Shown piece by piece: positions 1 to 6,113 of a DNA stretch of 6,643 nucleotides. The notes under the pieces are model-generated. The model saw nothing but the letters and a program-made list of their open reading frames with translations, was not told the DNA's origin and did no database searches. The DNA is from Clostridia bacterium (GTDB lineage: Bacteria; Bacillota; Clostridia; Oscillospirales; CAG-272). Position numbers and translations under genes: made by a program. The stretch is from the NCBI GenBank assembly GCA_017386965.1, contig JAFOGE010000095.1, positions 1 to 6,643 on the forward strand. Direction: 5' to 3'. Positions within the stretch are counted from its first letter, which is position 1; each line of letters opens with the position of its first letter.

Positions 1-1
1 C

Positions 2-1042
2 GTTGGCGCGGCGGCGATTGCCGAGGGGCGCATCGACGCAGTTGGTGTTGCACGCCAGTTCCTGACCGACCCCGAATGGGTCACAAAGCTGATCGAGGAC
101 CGACTGGAGGACATCAAGCCCTGCATCTGCTGCCATAGCGGATGCTTCAACTTCTCCTCCTCCAAGGGACACGCCAACACGCAGGATCTGACCGATACCA
201 TGGGACTTGCGCGTTGCGCGTTGAATCCCGAAACCATGCAGTCCAAGAAATACGCCGTTTCTCCTGCCAAAAAGCAGAAGAACATTGCGGTCATTGGTGG
301 CGGCATCGGTGGCATGGAGGCTGCGATCCTGTTGGCAAAGCGGGGACATACGGTCACCCTCTATGAGAAGAGCGACAAGCTTGGCGGTGTCTTCATCGCG
401 GCAGCGGCGCCCTCCTTCAAGGAGAAGGACCGCGCGCTGATCGCTTGGTACATCCGTGAGCTTTCCAAATATCCGATCACGGTGAAGATGAATACCGAGG
501 TCACCGATCTTAAGGCTCTGGGGGCCGACGAGGTGATCGTGGCAACCGGTGCTGTCGCAAAGCGTATCCCCGTCAAGGGCGCGGAGAGAGCGATCGAGGC
601 GGTGGATTATTTGCTGGGGAATAAGACGGTGGGAGAGCGTGTCGCGGTGATCGGTGGCGGCCTTACGGGATGCGAGATCGCCTACGATCTCTACCTCAAG
701 GGAAAGAAGCCTGTGATCGTGGAGATGCAGGATGACCTTATCACCACCAAGGGCATCTGCCTTGCCAATACGAGCTATCTGCGTGACTTCTTCAAGACGA
801 ACAAGGTGCCCGTGCATCTGGAAGCCGCACTTTCCGAGATTGGAGAGGGCTACGTTGTCTTGAAGGACAAGGAAGGCAAGACCGTTCGTGAAGAAGTCGA
901 TTCCGTCATTCTCTCGGTCGGATACAATCCGGCGCCTTTGGCAAGCAAGGGCAGACATATTCACGTTATTGGTGATGCCGATCAGGTTGGCAACCTGCGC
1001 ACCGTGATCTGGGGCGCGTGGGACGTCGCAATGAAGCTGTAA
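2..1042 (+). CDS. Old Yellow Enzyme-type NADH:flavin oxidoreductase (2-enoate / 2,4-dienoyl-CoA reductase family), 5'-truncated
   Basis: The reading frame is open from base 2, so the start lies outside the window. The 346 visible residues are roughly the C-terminal half of a family whose members are usually about 640-680 aa. Residues 1-40 are the end of the FMN TIM barrel (GRIDAVGVARQFLTDPEW; typical form G-x-aD-x-vglgR-x-x-x-aDPew). Next come four cysteines placed as for a 4Fe-4S cluster: C41, C44, C48 (CxxCxxxC) and C72, followed by ALNP. A Rossmann FAD motif GGGIGG (about 99-104) with a distal E122 and a second dinucleotide motif GGGLTG (about 218-223) give the FAD and NAD(P)H domains, and VIGDA near 323-327 is the C-terminal FAD contact. 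Family members are cytosolic and pass electrons NAD(P)H-FAD-FeS-FMN to an activated C=C bond. The gene is co-transcribed with the dehydratase genes 19 bases downstream, which suggests it reduces their product (inference). The exact substrate is unknown. The gap of 23 residues before the fourth cysteine looks longer than in FadH-type enzymes. Confidence 0.92.
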   Translation, partial: VGAAAIAEGRIDAVGVARQFLTDPEWVTKLIEDRLEDIKPCICCHSGCFNFSSSKGHANTQDLTDTMGLARCALNPETMQSKKYAVSPAKKQKNIAVIGGGIGGMEAAILLAKRGHTVTLYEKSDKLGGVFIAAAAPSFKEKDRALIAWYIRELSKYPITVKMNTEVTDLKALGADEVIVATGAVAKRIPVKGAERAIEAVDYLLGNKTVGERVAVIGGGLTGCEIAYDLYLKGKKPVIVEMQDDLITTKGICLANTSYLRDFFKTNKVPVHLEAALSEIGEGYVVLKDKEGKTVREEVDSVILSVGYNPAPLASKGRHIHVIGDADQVGNLRTVIWGAWDVAMKL

Positions 1043-1061
1043 GAAGGGAGAGGGGAAATCC

Positions 1062-2342
1062 ATGCAACTGACAAAAGAACAACAACAAATTCTCGATGGC
1101 GGCAAGGGGGAGGTCATGGCCAAGGTCATGGAAACCGTGATCCGCTACGGAGAGCTTTTCGGAGCCGGGCGATTGGTTCCGGTAACGAGCAAGTACAATC
1201 ATCTGGTCACCTCCTTCGGCTTGAAGATGATGACGCCGGTCTTTGACCTGATGCAGCAGCTGATCGATGCCGGCGTGATGTCCGAGCAGAAGTTTTCAGC
1301 AGATCCCCGTCCCTTGGATCCCAAGGTTCCGAAGAACTTCTTGCAGAATCTGATCTTTAACAAGTTTATGTATTCCAAGCAAAGCTTCTACGAGGATCAG
1401 CTTCAAAAGCTGGGGCTTATGGATCAGGATGCCTTTACCTGCACCTGCTACATGGATGCCGTAGGCAACAAGCCCGGCAAGGGGGACGTGCTTTCCTGGG
1501 CGGAGTCCAGCGCGGTCGTCTACGCGAATTCCGTGCTTGGCGCACGCTGCAACCGCAACTCCGGTATTATTGATATTATGGGATCCATCGCGGGCTACGT
1601 TCCCGAATTTGGCCTTCTCACCGACGAAGGAAGAAAGGCCTCCTGGATCGTTGAGATCAAGACCACGAAAAAGCCCGAGGCACAGCTTCTCGGCTCTGCC
1701 ATCGGCATGAAGGTCATGGAGGACGTTCCTTACGTAAAGGGACTGGATCAATGGATCGGCACCGAGCTTGATGATGCCGCCTGCTCCTACCTGAAGGACT
1801 TTGGCGCGGCAACCGCATCCAACGGAGCCGTCGGCCTTTACCACATCGATCATCTTACGCCCGAGGCAAAGGAAATGGGCGAGGCACTGATCCGTGAGGA
1901 CGCAAGGGTTTACGTCATTGACGACGCCGAGCTGCAAAGAGTCTATGACAGCTATCCCGTGATCTGGAAGAACCTCGACGCCAAGCCCAAGCTCTGCTTT
2001 ATGGGATGTCCGCACATGAGCCTGGAGCAACTGAAGACCTGGACCGACCGCGTGGAAAAGGGACTTGCCGAGGCAGGCAACAAGAAGGTCGTGATTCCTA
2101 CCGTTTTCACGGCCGCTCCTGCTGTGATCAAGGAGTTTGAGGCAACCGAATACGCTGCACGTCTGAAGGCGACCGGCGTGATCCTTTCCTATATTTGCCC
2201 GCTGATGTATATGAACAATCCGCTTTGCGGAAAGATGCCCGTGATCACGTCCTCAAACAAGCTGCGCACCTACACAACGGCGCGCTACTATACCGATGAC
2301 GAGATCCTTGCGCAGATCACGAAGGGAGGTGCCAAGGCATGA
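1062..2342 (+). CDS. Aconitase X (AcnX) catalytic large subunit, DUF521 family dehydratase
   Basis: This 426-aa cytosolic protein matches the AcnX/DUF521 pattern along its length. It has an LTKEQQQIL start, H47 in SKYNH, TCTCY (126-130), WAESSAV near 146-152, ANSVLGARCNR (155-165), GLYHIDHLTPEA (259-268; family form H-x-x-g-vTPEA), GCPHMS (315-320), a late C379 and SSNKLRTYT (397-405). Known AcnX enzymes use an Fe-S cluster to dehydrate cis-3-hydroxy-L-proline (bacteria) or mevalonate 5-phosphate (archaea). Here the catalytic and swivel domains are separate polypeptides, as in the two-subunit AcnX types. ATG 1062 is preceded by a GAGGGG Shine-Dalgarno 6 bases away. The stop overlaps the small-subunit start (ATGA), so translation is coupled. 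Several positions differ from the usual pattern as I recall it: serine near 51 where a cysteine often follows the first His, C163 in place of the common Thr, and no clear T-T-x-N segment. The substrate therefore should not be assumed to be hydroxyproline or mevalonate phosphate. Family assignment is firm; the reaction is inferred. Confidence 0.88.
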   Translation: MQLTKEQQQILDGGKGEVMAKVMETVIRYGELFGAGRLVPVTSKYNHLVTSFGLKMMTPVFDLMQQLIDAGVMSEQKFSADPRPLDPKVPKNFLQNLIFNKFMYSKQSFYEDQLQKLGLMDQDAFTCTCYMDAVGNKPGKGDVLSWAESSAVVYANSVLGARCNRNSGIIDIMGSIAGYVPEFGLLTDEGRKASWIVEIKTTKKPEAQLLGSAIGMKVMEDVPYVKGLDQWIGTELDDAACSYLKDFGAATASNGAVGLYHIDHLTPEAKEMGEALIREDARVYVIDDAELQRVYDSYPVIWKNLDAKPKLCFMGCPHMSLEQLKTWTDRVEKGLAEAGNKKVVIPTVFTAAPAVIKEFEATEYAARLKATGVILSYICPLMYMNNPLCGKMPVITSSNKLRTYTTARYYTDDEILAQITKGGAKA

Positions 2343-2782
2343 AGGCATTTCAAGGCAGAGTCGTAGCCCCCGGAGAAGTCCGTGCGGAGGCAGTCGTATC
2401 CCACGGAGGTCTGAACACCCTGGCCTCCTTCCAGAAGGCACTGCAGTTTGGCGATAAGACGGCCACCTGCGGCGACCAGAACAATCCCGATCTGTACGGA
2501 CGCCAGATGGCAGGGAAGGCACTGTGCTTGCCCCAGACCATTGGCTCCACCACGGGCGGCCTGGTTCTCTATTGCGCTTGTGCAATGGGACGTCAGCCTG
2601 CGTGCATGCTCTTTTCCCGTCCGATTGATTCCCTGGCCGGTGCCGGTGTCATCATCGCGGACGTTTGGCTCAAGGATTCTAAAATGCCGGTCGTGGATTC
2701 GCTCGGCGAGGAATTTTTGAACTACGTAAAGGAAGGCATGACCGTGACCGTCAAGGAAGGCGGCGTGGTCGAGGTGGAATAA
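2339..2782 (+). CDS. Aconitase X small (swivel) subunit, DUF126 family
   Basis: This 147-aa protein, directly after the large subunit, fits the DUF126 swivel domain. It has a G-x-V-x-x-G-x-x start (FQGRVVAPGEVRAEA), a central AGKALCLPQTIGSTTGG (58-74) that corresponds to the family's GK-x-L-x-x-P-x-x-x-GS segment, then a hydrophobic alanine-rich helix and a P-A-x-x-F segment (87-92), and an I-I-A-D-V-W strand (105-110). It is expected to close over the large subunit and complete the active site with the GS loop. The ATG at 2339 overlaps the upstream TGA by four bases and has an AAGGGAGGT Shine-Dalgarno 8 bases away, so equal production with the large subunit is likely. The residue before GS is Ile, and Thr-Thr follows, where I recall Arg and Cys/Ser in characterised AcnX proteins. 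That is another hint of an altered substrate. It is the last gene of the operon; the terminator begins 16 bases after the stop. Confidence 0.86.
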   Translation: MKAFQGRVVAPGEVRAEAVVSHGGLNTLASFQKALQFGDKTATCGDQNNPDLYGRQMAGKALCLPQTIGSTTGGLVLYCACAMGRQPACMLFSRPIDSLAGAGVIIADVWLKDSKMPVVDSLGEEFLNYVKEGMTVTVKEGGVVEVE

Positions 2783-2798
2783 TTTCCGGCCCAATCCT

Positions 2799-2838
2799 AA
2801 AAGCAAGCCCCGATGCATTTGCATCGGGGCTTGCTTTT
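2799..2838. terminator. Bidirectional intrinsic terminator between convergent genes
   Basis: Bases 2799-2816 and 2821-2838 are perfect reverse complements (18 bp, GC-rich core GCAAGCCCCGATGC) around the loop ATTT. The + strand ends in TTTTT (2835-2839), and the complementary A-run at 2799-2802 gives a T-run on the other strand. The hairpin sits in the 65-base gap between the AcnX small-subunit stop and the stop of the leftward membrane-protein gene, so it can serve both transcripts. Confidence 0.93.
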
Positions 2839-2847
2839 TGGTGTGTA

Positions 2848-4191
2848 TTATTTCGTGATGGATGCAATCGCCAAGGGCTTCCTTTCCCGCACGGCTACCT
2901 TCAACACGAAGAAGGCCAGCGTGCCGATCGCAAAGAAGGCCAGATAGATCAGCGCTTGTAGGAGCGGATAGATCGTCACAGGGCCGATATGAAGCTGGTA
3001 GTCGAAGAGCTTTCCGGCAAAGGGAATCAGTCGCGCAGCGGTTTCCTGGTCGAACATGAACAGATAATTGCAGTAGAAGTAGTCGGAGTTGAGAACAACC
3101 TTGAGTGTGTTAAAGAGCGTTCCCAAAACGAAAACGATCAGGTAGTAGACCGTGAAGTCGCGCACAAAATCCTTGAAATCGCGCTTTTTGATGGGGGCAA
3201 ACACGCCAAGGATCAGGCAGAGCAGGGGGACGACGATGACGTTGTTGTGCTCCACGATGTAGTGAATGTTGGACCAATAGAGGAGGCCTTCGTTGCCGCC
3301 CACGTCCAGCACGATCGCGGCGATCACGCCACCCGGGACGTTGATGAGAAGATTAAAGAGGAACAGACTGCGGTTCTTCTTGAGCAGGGCGATCGGAAGG
3401 AGATAGGTTGCAATGTTGCAAAGCTGCAGGGGCATTCTTTTGCAGGTCAGCTCGCCGAGCGCGGCGAAGAGCTGATTGAACTGGAGCAACAGGGAGAAGG
3501 AAAGGATCAGCACAAGGATGTAACGGTCCTCCTCCGGCCTGCGGCGGAAGATCAAAGTCAAGACCGTGATCTCCAGGATCATGCAGGCAAGCCACACAAA
3601 GTGCGCGGGTGTAAAGGCCTTGAAGGCAATATCGGTGTAGGTGTGGAAGATGCCCTCCAGGGCATAGGTGGGAACGATGGAGAACGAGAGCAGGGGAATC
3701 AGACCGAGGAAGGGGAGGATGTCCCGCTTGCCAAGCTTCAGCACAGAGGGATCACGCAGGATCAGCAAAAGGATCGCGCCGATCTCCGAAAGGTGAATGG
3801 CAAAGAAGAGAATTCCACGAAAGATTTCGTTCTTCATAAAGAGGCGTACGCCGTTCGGCAGATAGCGGATGTCACAAAGTCCCGTGCCCAGGGGCGAGGT
3901 GTAGCCGGCAAGCGTTGCGGGGAAGTCCAAGAGGCATAGGATCGCCACGGGGAGGCAGAAGTAGATCGCGATGCGTTGGAAGGTGGCGCGGTTAAAGAAG
4001 GTCGCCACGGGAAGGACCAGGAAGGATACAAAGCTAAGCCAGCGCAAAAGCATCCGCCAGGGATCGGGGTAAACGCTCACGTAGAGCAGGCCGCGTACGA
4101 ATTCGTCGGGAAGAAGGGTGTTGAGGAAGGTCAGGATCATAAAGCAAAGAACCATTCCCTTGGATAGGGAAATCCATCTCTCTTTTCGCAT
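2848..4191 (-). CDS. Polytopic membrane protein with C-terminal YwaF/TMEM164-like (TIGR02206) domain
   Basis: This 447-aa protein is very hydrophobic, with about 11-12 predicted membrane segments judged by eye (for example 11-28, 52-66, 72-90, 122-146, 157-174, 193-215, 223-245, 277-296, 314-333, 346-366, 404-433). From about residue 193 (FTPAHFVWL) onward it follows the YwaF/TMEM164 layout: a helix ending in RRR, a second helix, then MPLQLCN with C258, an inner GG-containing helix (GGVIAAIVLD), and YIVEHNN with H315. The Cys and His match the conserved pair of that family; human TMEM164 is reported to be an acyltransferase, but the bacterial members have no settled function. The first roughly 190 residues are extra membrane helices that I do not recognise. 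The start at 4191 has an AAAGGAGG Shine-Dalgarno 8 bases upstream (4200-4207). It is a single-gene unit, convergent with the AcnX operon and divergent from the lipoprotein operon. A role in lipid or envelope remodelling is only a guess. Confidence 0.8.
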   Translation of the reverse strand: MRKERWISLSKGMVLCFMILTFLNTLLPDEFVRGLLYVSVYPDPWRMLLRWLSFVSFLVLPVATFFNRATFQRIAIYFCLPVAILCLLDFPATLAGYTSPLGTGLCDIRYLPNGVRLFMKNEIFRGILFFAIHLSEIGAILLLILRDPSVLKLGKRDILPFLGLIPLLSFSIVPTYALEGIFHTYTDIAFKAFTPAHFVWLACMILEITVLTLIFRRRPEEDRYILVLILSFSLLLQFNQLFAALGELTCKRMPLQLCNIATYLLPIALLKKNRSLFLFNLLINVPGGVIAAIVLDVGGNEGLLYWSNIHYIVEHNNVIVVPLLCLILGVFAPIKKRDFKDFVRDFTVYYLIVFVLGTLFNTLKVVLNSDYFYCNYLFMFDQETAARLIPFAGKLFDYQLHIGPVTIYPLLQALIYLAFFAIGTLAFFVLKVAVRERKPLAIASITK

Positions 4192-4248
4192 GGAAAAAGC
4201 CTCCTTTACGGTTGGAATGAATTTTTTTCATTTCCAAAATTTAAACTG

Positions 4249-4277
4249 ATTATACCATATCTTGTCTTTAAATGCAA
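4249..4277 (-). promoter_or_regulatory. Extended -10 promoter for the membrane-protein gene
   Basis: Read on the - strand, TTGCAT (4277-4272) is followed after 17 bases by TATAAT (4254-4249). The -10 box is preceded by TGG, giving an extended TGnTATAAT. The -35 is weak (three of six consensus bases), which the extended -10 would compensate for. Transcription should start near 4242, leaving a 5' leader of about 50 bases that carries the AAAGGAGG ribosome site. Confidence 0.75.
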
Positions 4278-4493
4278 CATGTAAATCACACATTCAACAC
4301 CTTGTTTTCACATTGTTCATACAATATTCATAAACAAACCGCGAAAGGTCGAAAAAGAGAGCGGAAACAAAAGAAAAAAGTGGGTTTTCCACAACAAATG
4401 TGATGGAATTGTGAAAAGCGGACGCAGAGAGGGCATTTGTGCGAGTAGGGAGCGTTTTTGAGGGAGATTCCAGAGGAGATTTCCAAAAACCTA

Positions 4494-4507
4494 TTGAAAA
4501 GTTTCAA
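4494..4507. promoter_or_regulatory. Candidate operator: palindrome TTGAAA-AG-TTTCAA over the -35 and spacer
   Basis: TTGAAA and TTTCAA are perfect 6-bp inverted arms around a 2-base centre. The left arm is itself the -35 box and the right arm lies in the spacer, which is a usual place for repressor binding. No regulator gene is visible in the window. A chance palindrome in AT-rich DNA is the alternative. Confidence 0.4.
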
Positions 4508-4521
4508 AAAAGTGTTATAAT
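4494..4521 (+). promoter_or_regulatory. Strong extended -10 promoter for the lipoprotein-SDR-carboxypeptidase operon
   Basis: TTGAAA (4494-4499) and TATAAT (4516-4521) are separated by 16 bases. The -10 is preceded by TGT, giving TGnTATAAT. The -10 box ends six bases before the ATG at 4528, so the predicted transcription start falls on or within a base or two of the start codon. Confidence 0.82.
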
Positions 4522-4527
4522 GAGAAT

Positions 4528-5412
4528 ATGAAGACGTATTTGAAACATCAAAATCGGAGTGTGCTTCTCCGCGCGCTTTTCGCCCTGCTGCTTGTGAGCG
4601 GTCTGTTGCTTTTGCTCGGATGCCGCACGGAGGAATCCGCCGCTCCCTTGCAGATCTATTTTTTGGACGTTGGCCAAGGGGACTGTGCGCTTCTGCGCAC
4701 TGCACAGGGGGATATTCTGATCGATGCAGGCCCCGAATCCGCACAGGAGTCGCTGGTGCATCGCTTACGCTCCCTTGGGGTTACCTCTCTGCGCCTTGCC
4801 ATCTTTACCCATCCCGACGAGGACCATCTCGGAGGTGCGGACGGCGTTTTGGAGCATTTTCCGGCAGAGCAGGTATGGGTAAACGGCAGCGAGGAATCGA
4901 GCGAAACCGTCTTGGCCTTCCTTTCCGCCGTCCAAAAAACAGGGGCTGCTCTTCGTGCCGTTCGGGCGGGGGAGCGGATCCGCTTTGGAGAAACAGAGCT
5001 TACCGTGCTTGCGCCTATGGCGGGAACCTCCTTTGAGGGGAACAGTGGCAGTGTGATCGTCCGCGTTACCTGCGGCGAGGCGAGCGCCCTCTTTTCGGGG
5101 GATGCGGAGCTGGAGGCGGAGGAGGCTCTTTTAGAGCGCTATGGAAGGGAAATGCTTTCCGCCGGACTGTATAAGGTGTCGCATCACGGTGCGGCCAACG
5201 GATCAAGCGAGGCATTTTTGCGTGCGGTTCGTCCACAGTATGCTGTGATTTGCTGCGGCGCGGAGAATCCGTACGGACATCCAAACGGGGCAACCCTGCT
5301 CCGTCTTGCACAGGCAGGGGCAGAGATCTATCGAACCGATCTCTGCGGCGACATTCTTTTTGTTACCGAAGGAACAGAATGGGAAAGGATAGAGTTATGG
5401 CAAAGGTATTGA
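4528..5412 (+). CDS. ComEC/Rec2-like metallo-beta-lactamase-fold lipoprotein
   Basis: This 294-aa protein begins with a basic n-region (K2, K6, R10, R15), a hydrophobic stretch and the lipobox LLLGC with C32, so it should be lipid-anchored on the outer face of the membrane. The mature part is one MBL domain of the type found at the C-terminus of the DNA-uptake channel ComEC: FLDVGQGD (45-52), DAG (66-68), THPDEDH (94-100, metal ligands), NSGS (172-175), FSGDAE (189-194, bridging Asp), SHHGAANGSS (218-227) and YGHPN (249-253). All metal-binding positions look intact, so it is probably an active hydrolase, perhaps a nuclease or phosphodiesterase. It has no ComEC membrane channel domain, so it is not ComEC itself. 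The ATG at 4528 is the only start that keeps the signal peptide's basic n-region. No Shine-Dalgarno precedes it and the -10 box is six bases away, which points to leaderless translation. A downstream GTG at 4561 has GGAG only one base away and is a poor alternative. Confidence 0.9.
   Translation: MKTYLKHQNRSVLLRALFALLLVSGLLLLLGCRTEESAAPLQIYFLDVGQGDCALLRTAQGDILIDAGPESAQESLVHRLRSLGVTSLRLAIFTHPDEDHLGGADGVLEHFPAEQVWVNGSEESSETVLAFLSAVQKTGAALRAVRAGERIRFGETELTVLAPMAGTSFEGNSGSVIVRVTCGEASALFSGDAELEAEEALLERYGREMLSAGLYKVSHHGAANGSSEAFLRAVRPQYAVICCGAENPYGHPNGATLLRLAQAGAEIYRTDLCGDILFVTEGTEWERIELWQRY
5384..5389 (+). promoter_or_regulatory. Shine-Dalgarno deciding the SDR start
   Basis: AAAGGA lies 7 bases before the ATG at 5397, inside the end of the lipoprotein gene. 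The frame is open upstream to an ATG at 5250, but the SDR fold begins exactly at MAKVLITGG, so 5397 is the supported start. Confidence 0.8.
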
Positions 5413-6113
5413 TCACAGGAGGCTCTCGCGGCATTGGCTGCGCTTGCGTTCGCGCATTCTGCGCACGTGGGGATCGGGTGGCCTTCCTCTATCGCAAGGC
5501 CGCGGCCGAGGCAGAGGCGCTTGCCGCCGAAACGGGCGCCTATGCCCTGCAGGCGGACATTCGTGATCCTGCACAGGCGGAGGCAGCCGTACGGAGTGCA
5601 GCAGAGCTGCTTGGAGGGATCGACGTTTTGGTCAATAATGCGGGCATTTCGCAGATCAAGCTCTTTACGGATCTCTCGGACGAGGACTGGCGCAGCATGA
5701 TGCAGACCAACCTGGACGGCGCTTTTTACGTCACACGCGCGGCCGCGAAATGCATGATTTCCCAAAAGAGCGGAAGGATCCTCAACGTAGGGTCGATGTG
5801 GGGGAAAACAGGGGCTTCCTGCGAGGTGCATTATTCTGCATCCAAGGCAGGGCTTCGCGGACTGACCATGGCACTTGCCAAGGAGCTTGGCCCCTCCGGT
5901 ATCACCGTCAACTGTATCGAGCCCGGTGTGATCGAAACCGAAATGAACGCCGTCCTGGATGAAGAAACGAAACGATCCCTTGCCGAGGAAACGCCGCTTT
6001 GCCGCTTGGGACGACCTGAGGAGGTTGCATCGGCGATTTGCTTCCTGGCCTCTCCCGAGGCATCCTTTATCACGGGACAGGTCCTCGGAGTGGACGGAGG
6101 ATTTGCAATATGA
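5397..6113 (+). CDS. FabG-like short-chain dehydrogenase/reductase (probable 3-oxoacyl-ACP reductase family)
   Basis: This 238-aa protein is a classical single-domain SDR of normal length. It has the cofactor motif TGGSRGIG (7-14), NNAG (80-83), active-site N105, S133, Y146 and K150 (YSASK), the PG turn (176-177) and the C-terminal VDGGFAI. R11 in the glycine loop and R33 at the end of the second strand, with no acidic residue there, favour NADPH. Such enzymes reduce a keto group to a hydroxyl; FabG does this on acyl-ACP in fatty-acid synthesis, but many paralogues act on other substrates. This copy is not in a fab cluster, so the substrate is open. It overlaps the lipoprotein gene by 16 bases and the next gene by four (ATGA), so all three are translated from one message. 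The family is certain, the FabG role is not. Confidence 0.9.
   Translation: MAKVLITGGSRGIGCACVRAFCARGDRVAFLYRKAAAEAEALAAETGAYALQADIRDPAQAEAAVRSAAELLGGIDVLVNNAGISQIKLFTDLSDEDWRSMMQTNLDGAFYVTRAAAKCMISQKSGRILNVGSMWGKTGASCEVHYSASKAGLRGLTMALAKELGPSGITVNCIEPGVIETEMNAVLDEETKRSLAEETPLCRLGRPEEVASAICFLASPEASFITGQVLGVDGGFAI

Larger units (their letters stand above)
4192..4527. other. Divergent AT-rich intergenic region
   Basis: These 336 bases separate two divergent genes. The left end holds the leader and promoter of the membrane-protein gene, and the right end holds the promoter of the lipoprotein gene. Between them (about 4280-4490) I see no credible gene, since no open frame here has a ribosome site or recognisable protein. 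There is a small inverted repeat ATTGT-TCAT-ACAAT (4312-4325), an isolated TTTTCCACA (4385-4393), and a near-direct repeat GGAGATTCC / GGAGATTTCC (4463-4471, 4475-4484) just upstream of the rightward -35. The composition is clearly more AT-rich than the flanking genes. Confidence 0.7.

Noticed and set aside
1296..2030. A 244-codon - strand open frame inside the AcnX large-subunit gene.
   Set aside because: It is antisense to a frame with strong AcnX motifs and shows no recognisable domain, so it is a shadow frame.
2989..3939. A 316-codon open frame on the + strand opposite the membrane-protein gene.
   Set aside because: Its product is a highly charged, low-complexity-like string (many E, D, Q, K), typical of the complement of a hydrophobic gene. 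It has no family motif or ribosome site and fully overlaps a clearly coding frame.
4312..4325. Inverted repeat ATTGT-TCAT-ACAAT in the intergenic region.
   Set aside because: The arms are only 5 bp and AT-rich, with no T-run and no overlap with either promoter, so it is too weak to call.
4385..4393. TTTTCCACA, which fits a relaxed DnaA box (TTWTNCACA), with two one-mismatch relatives nearby.
   Set aside because: One exact match in AT-rich DNA is expected by chance. There is no box cluster, no dnaA/dnaN neighbour and no AT-rich unwinding repeat set, so an origin is not supported.
4328..4761. Leftward open frames reaching from the lipoprotein gene into the intergenic region.
   Set aside because: No ribosome site or recognisable protein, and they overlap the signal peptide and MBL motif of the + strand gene.
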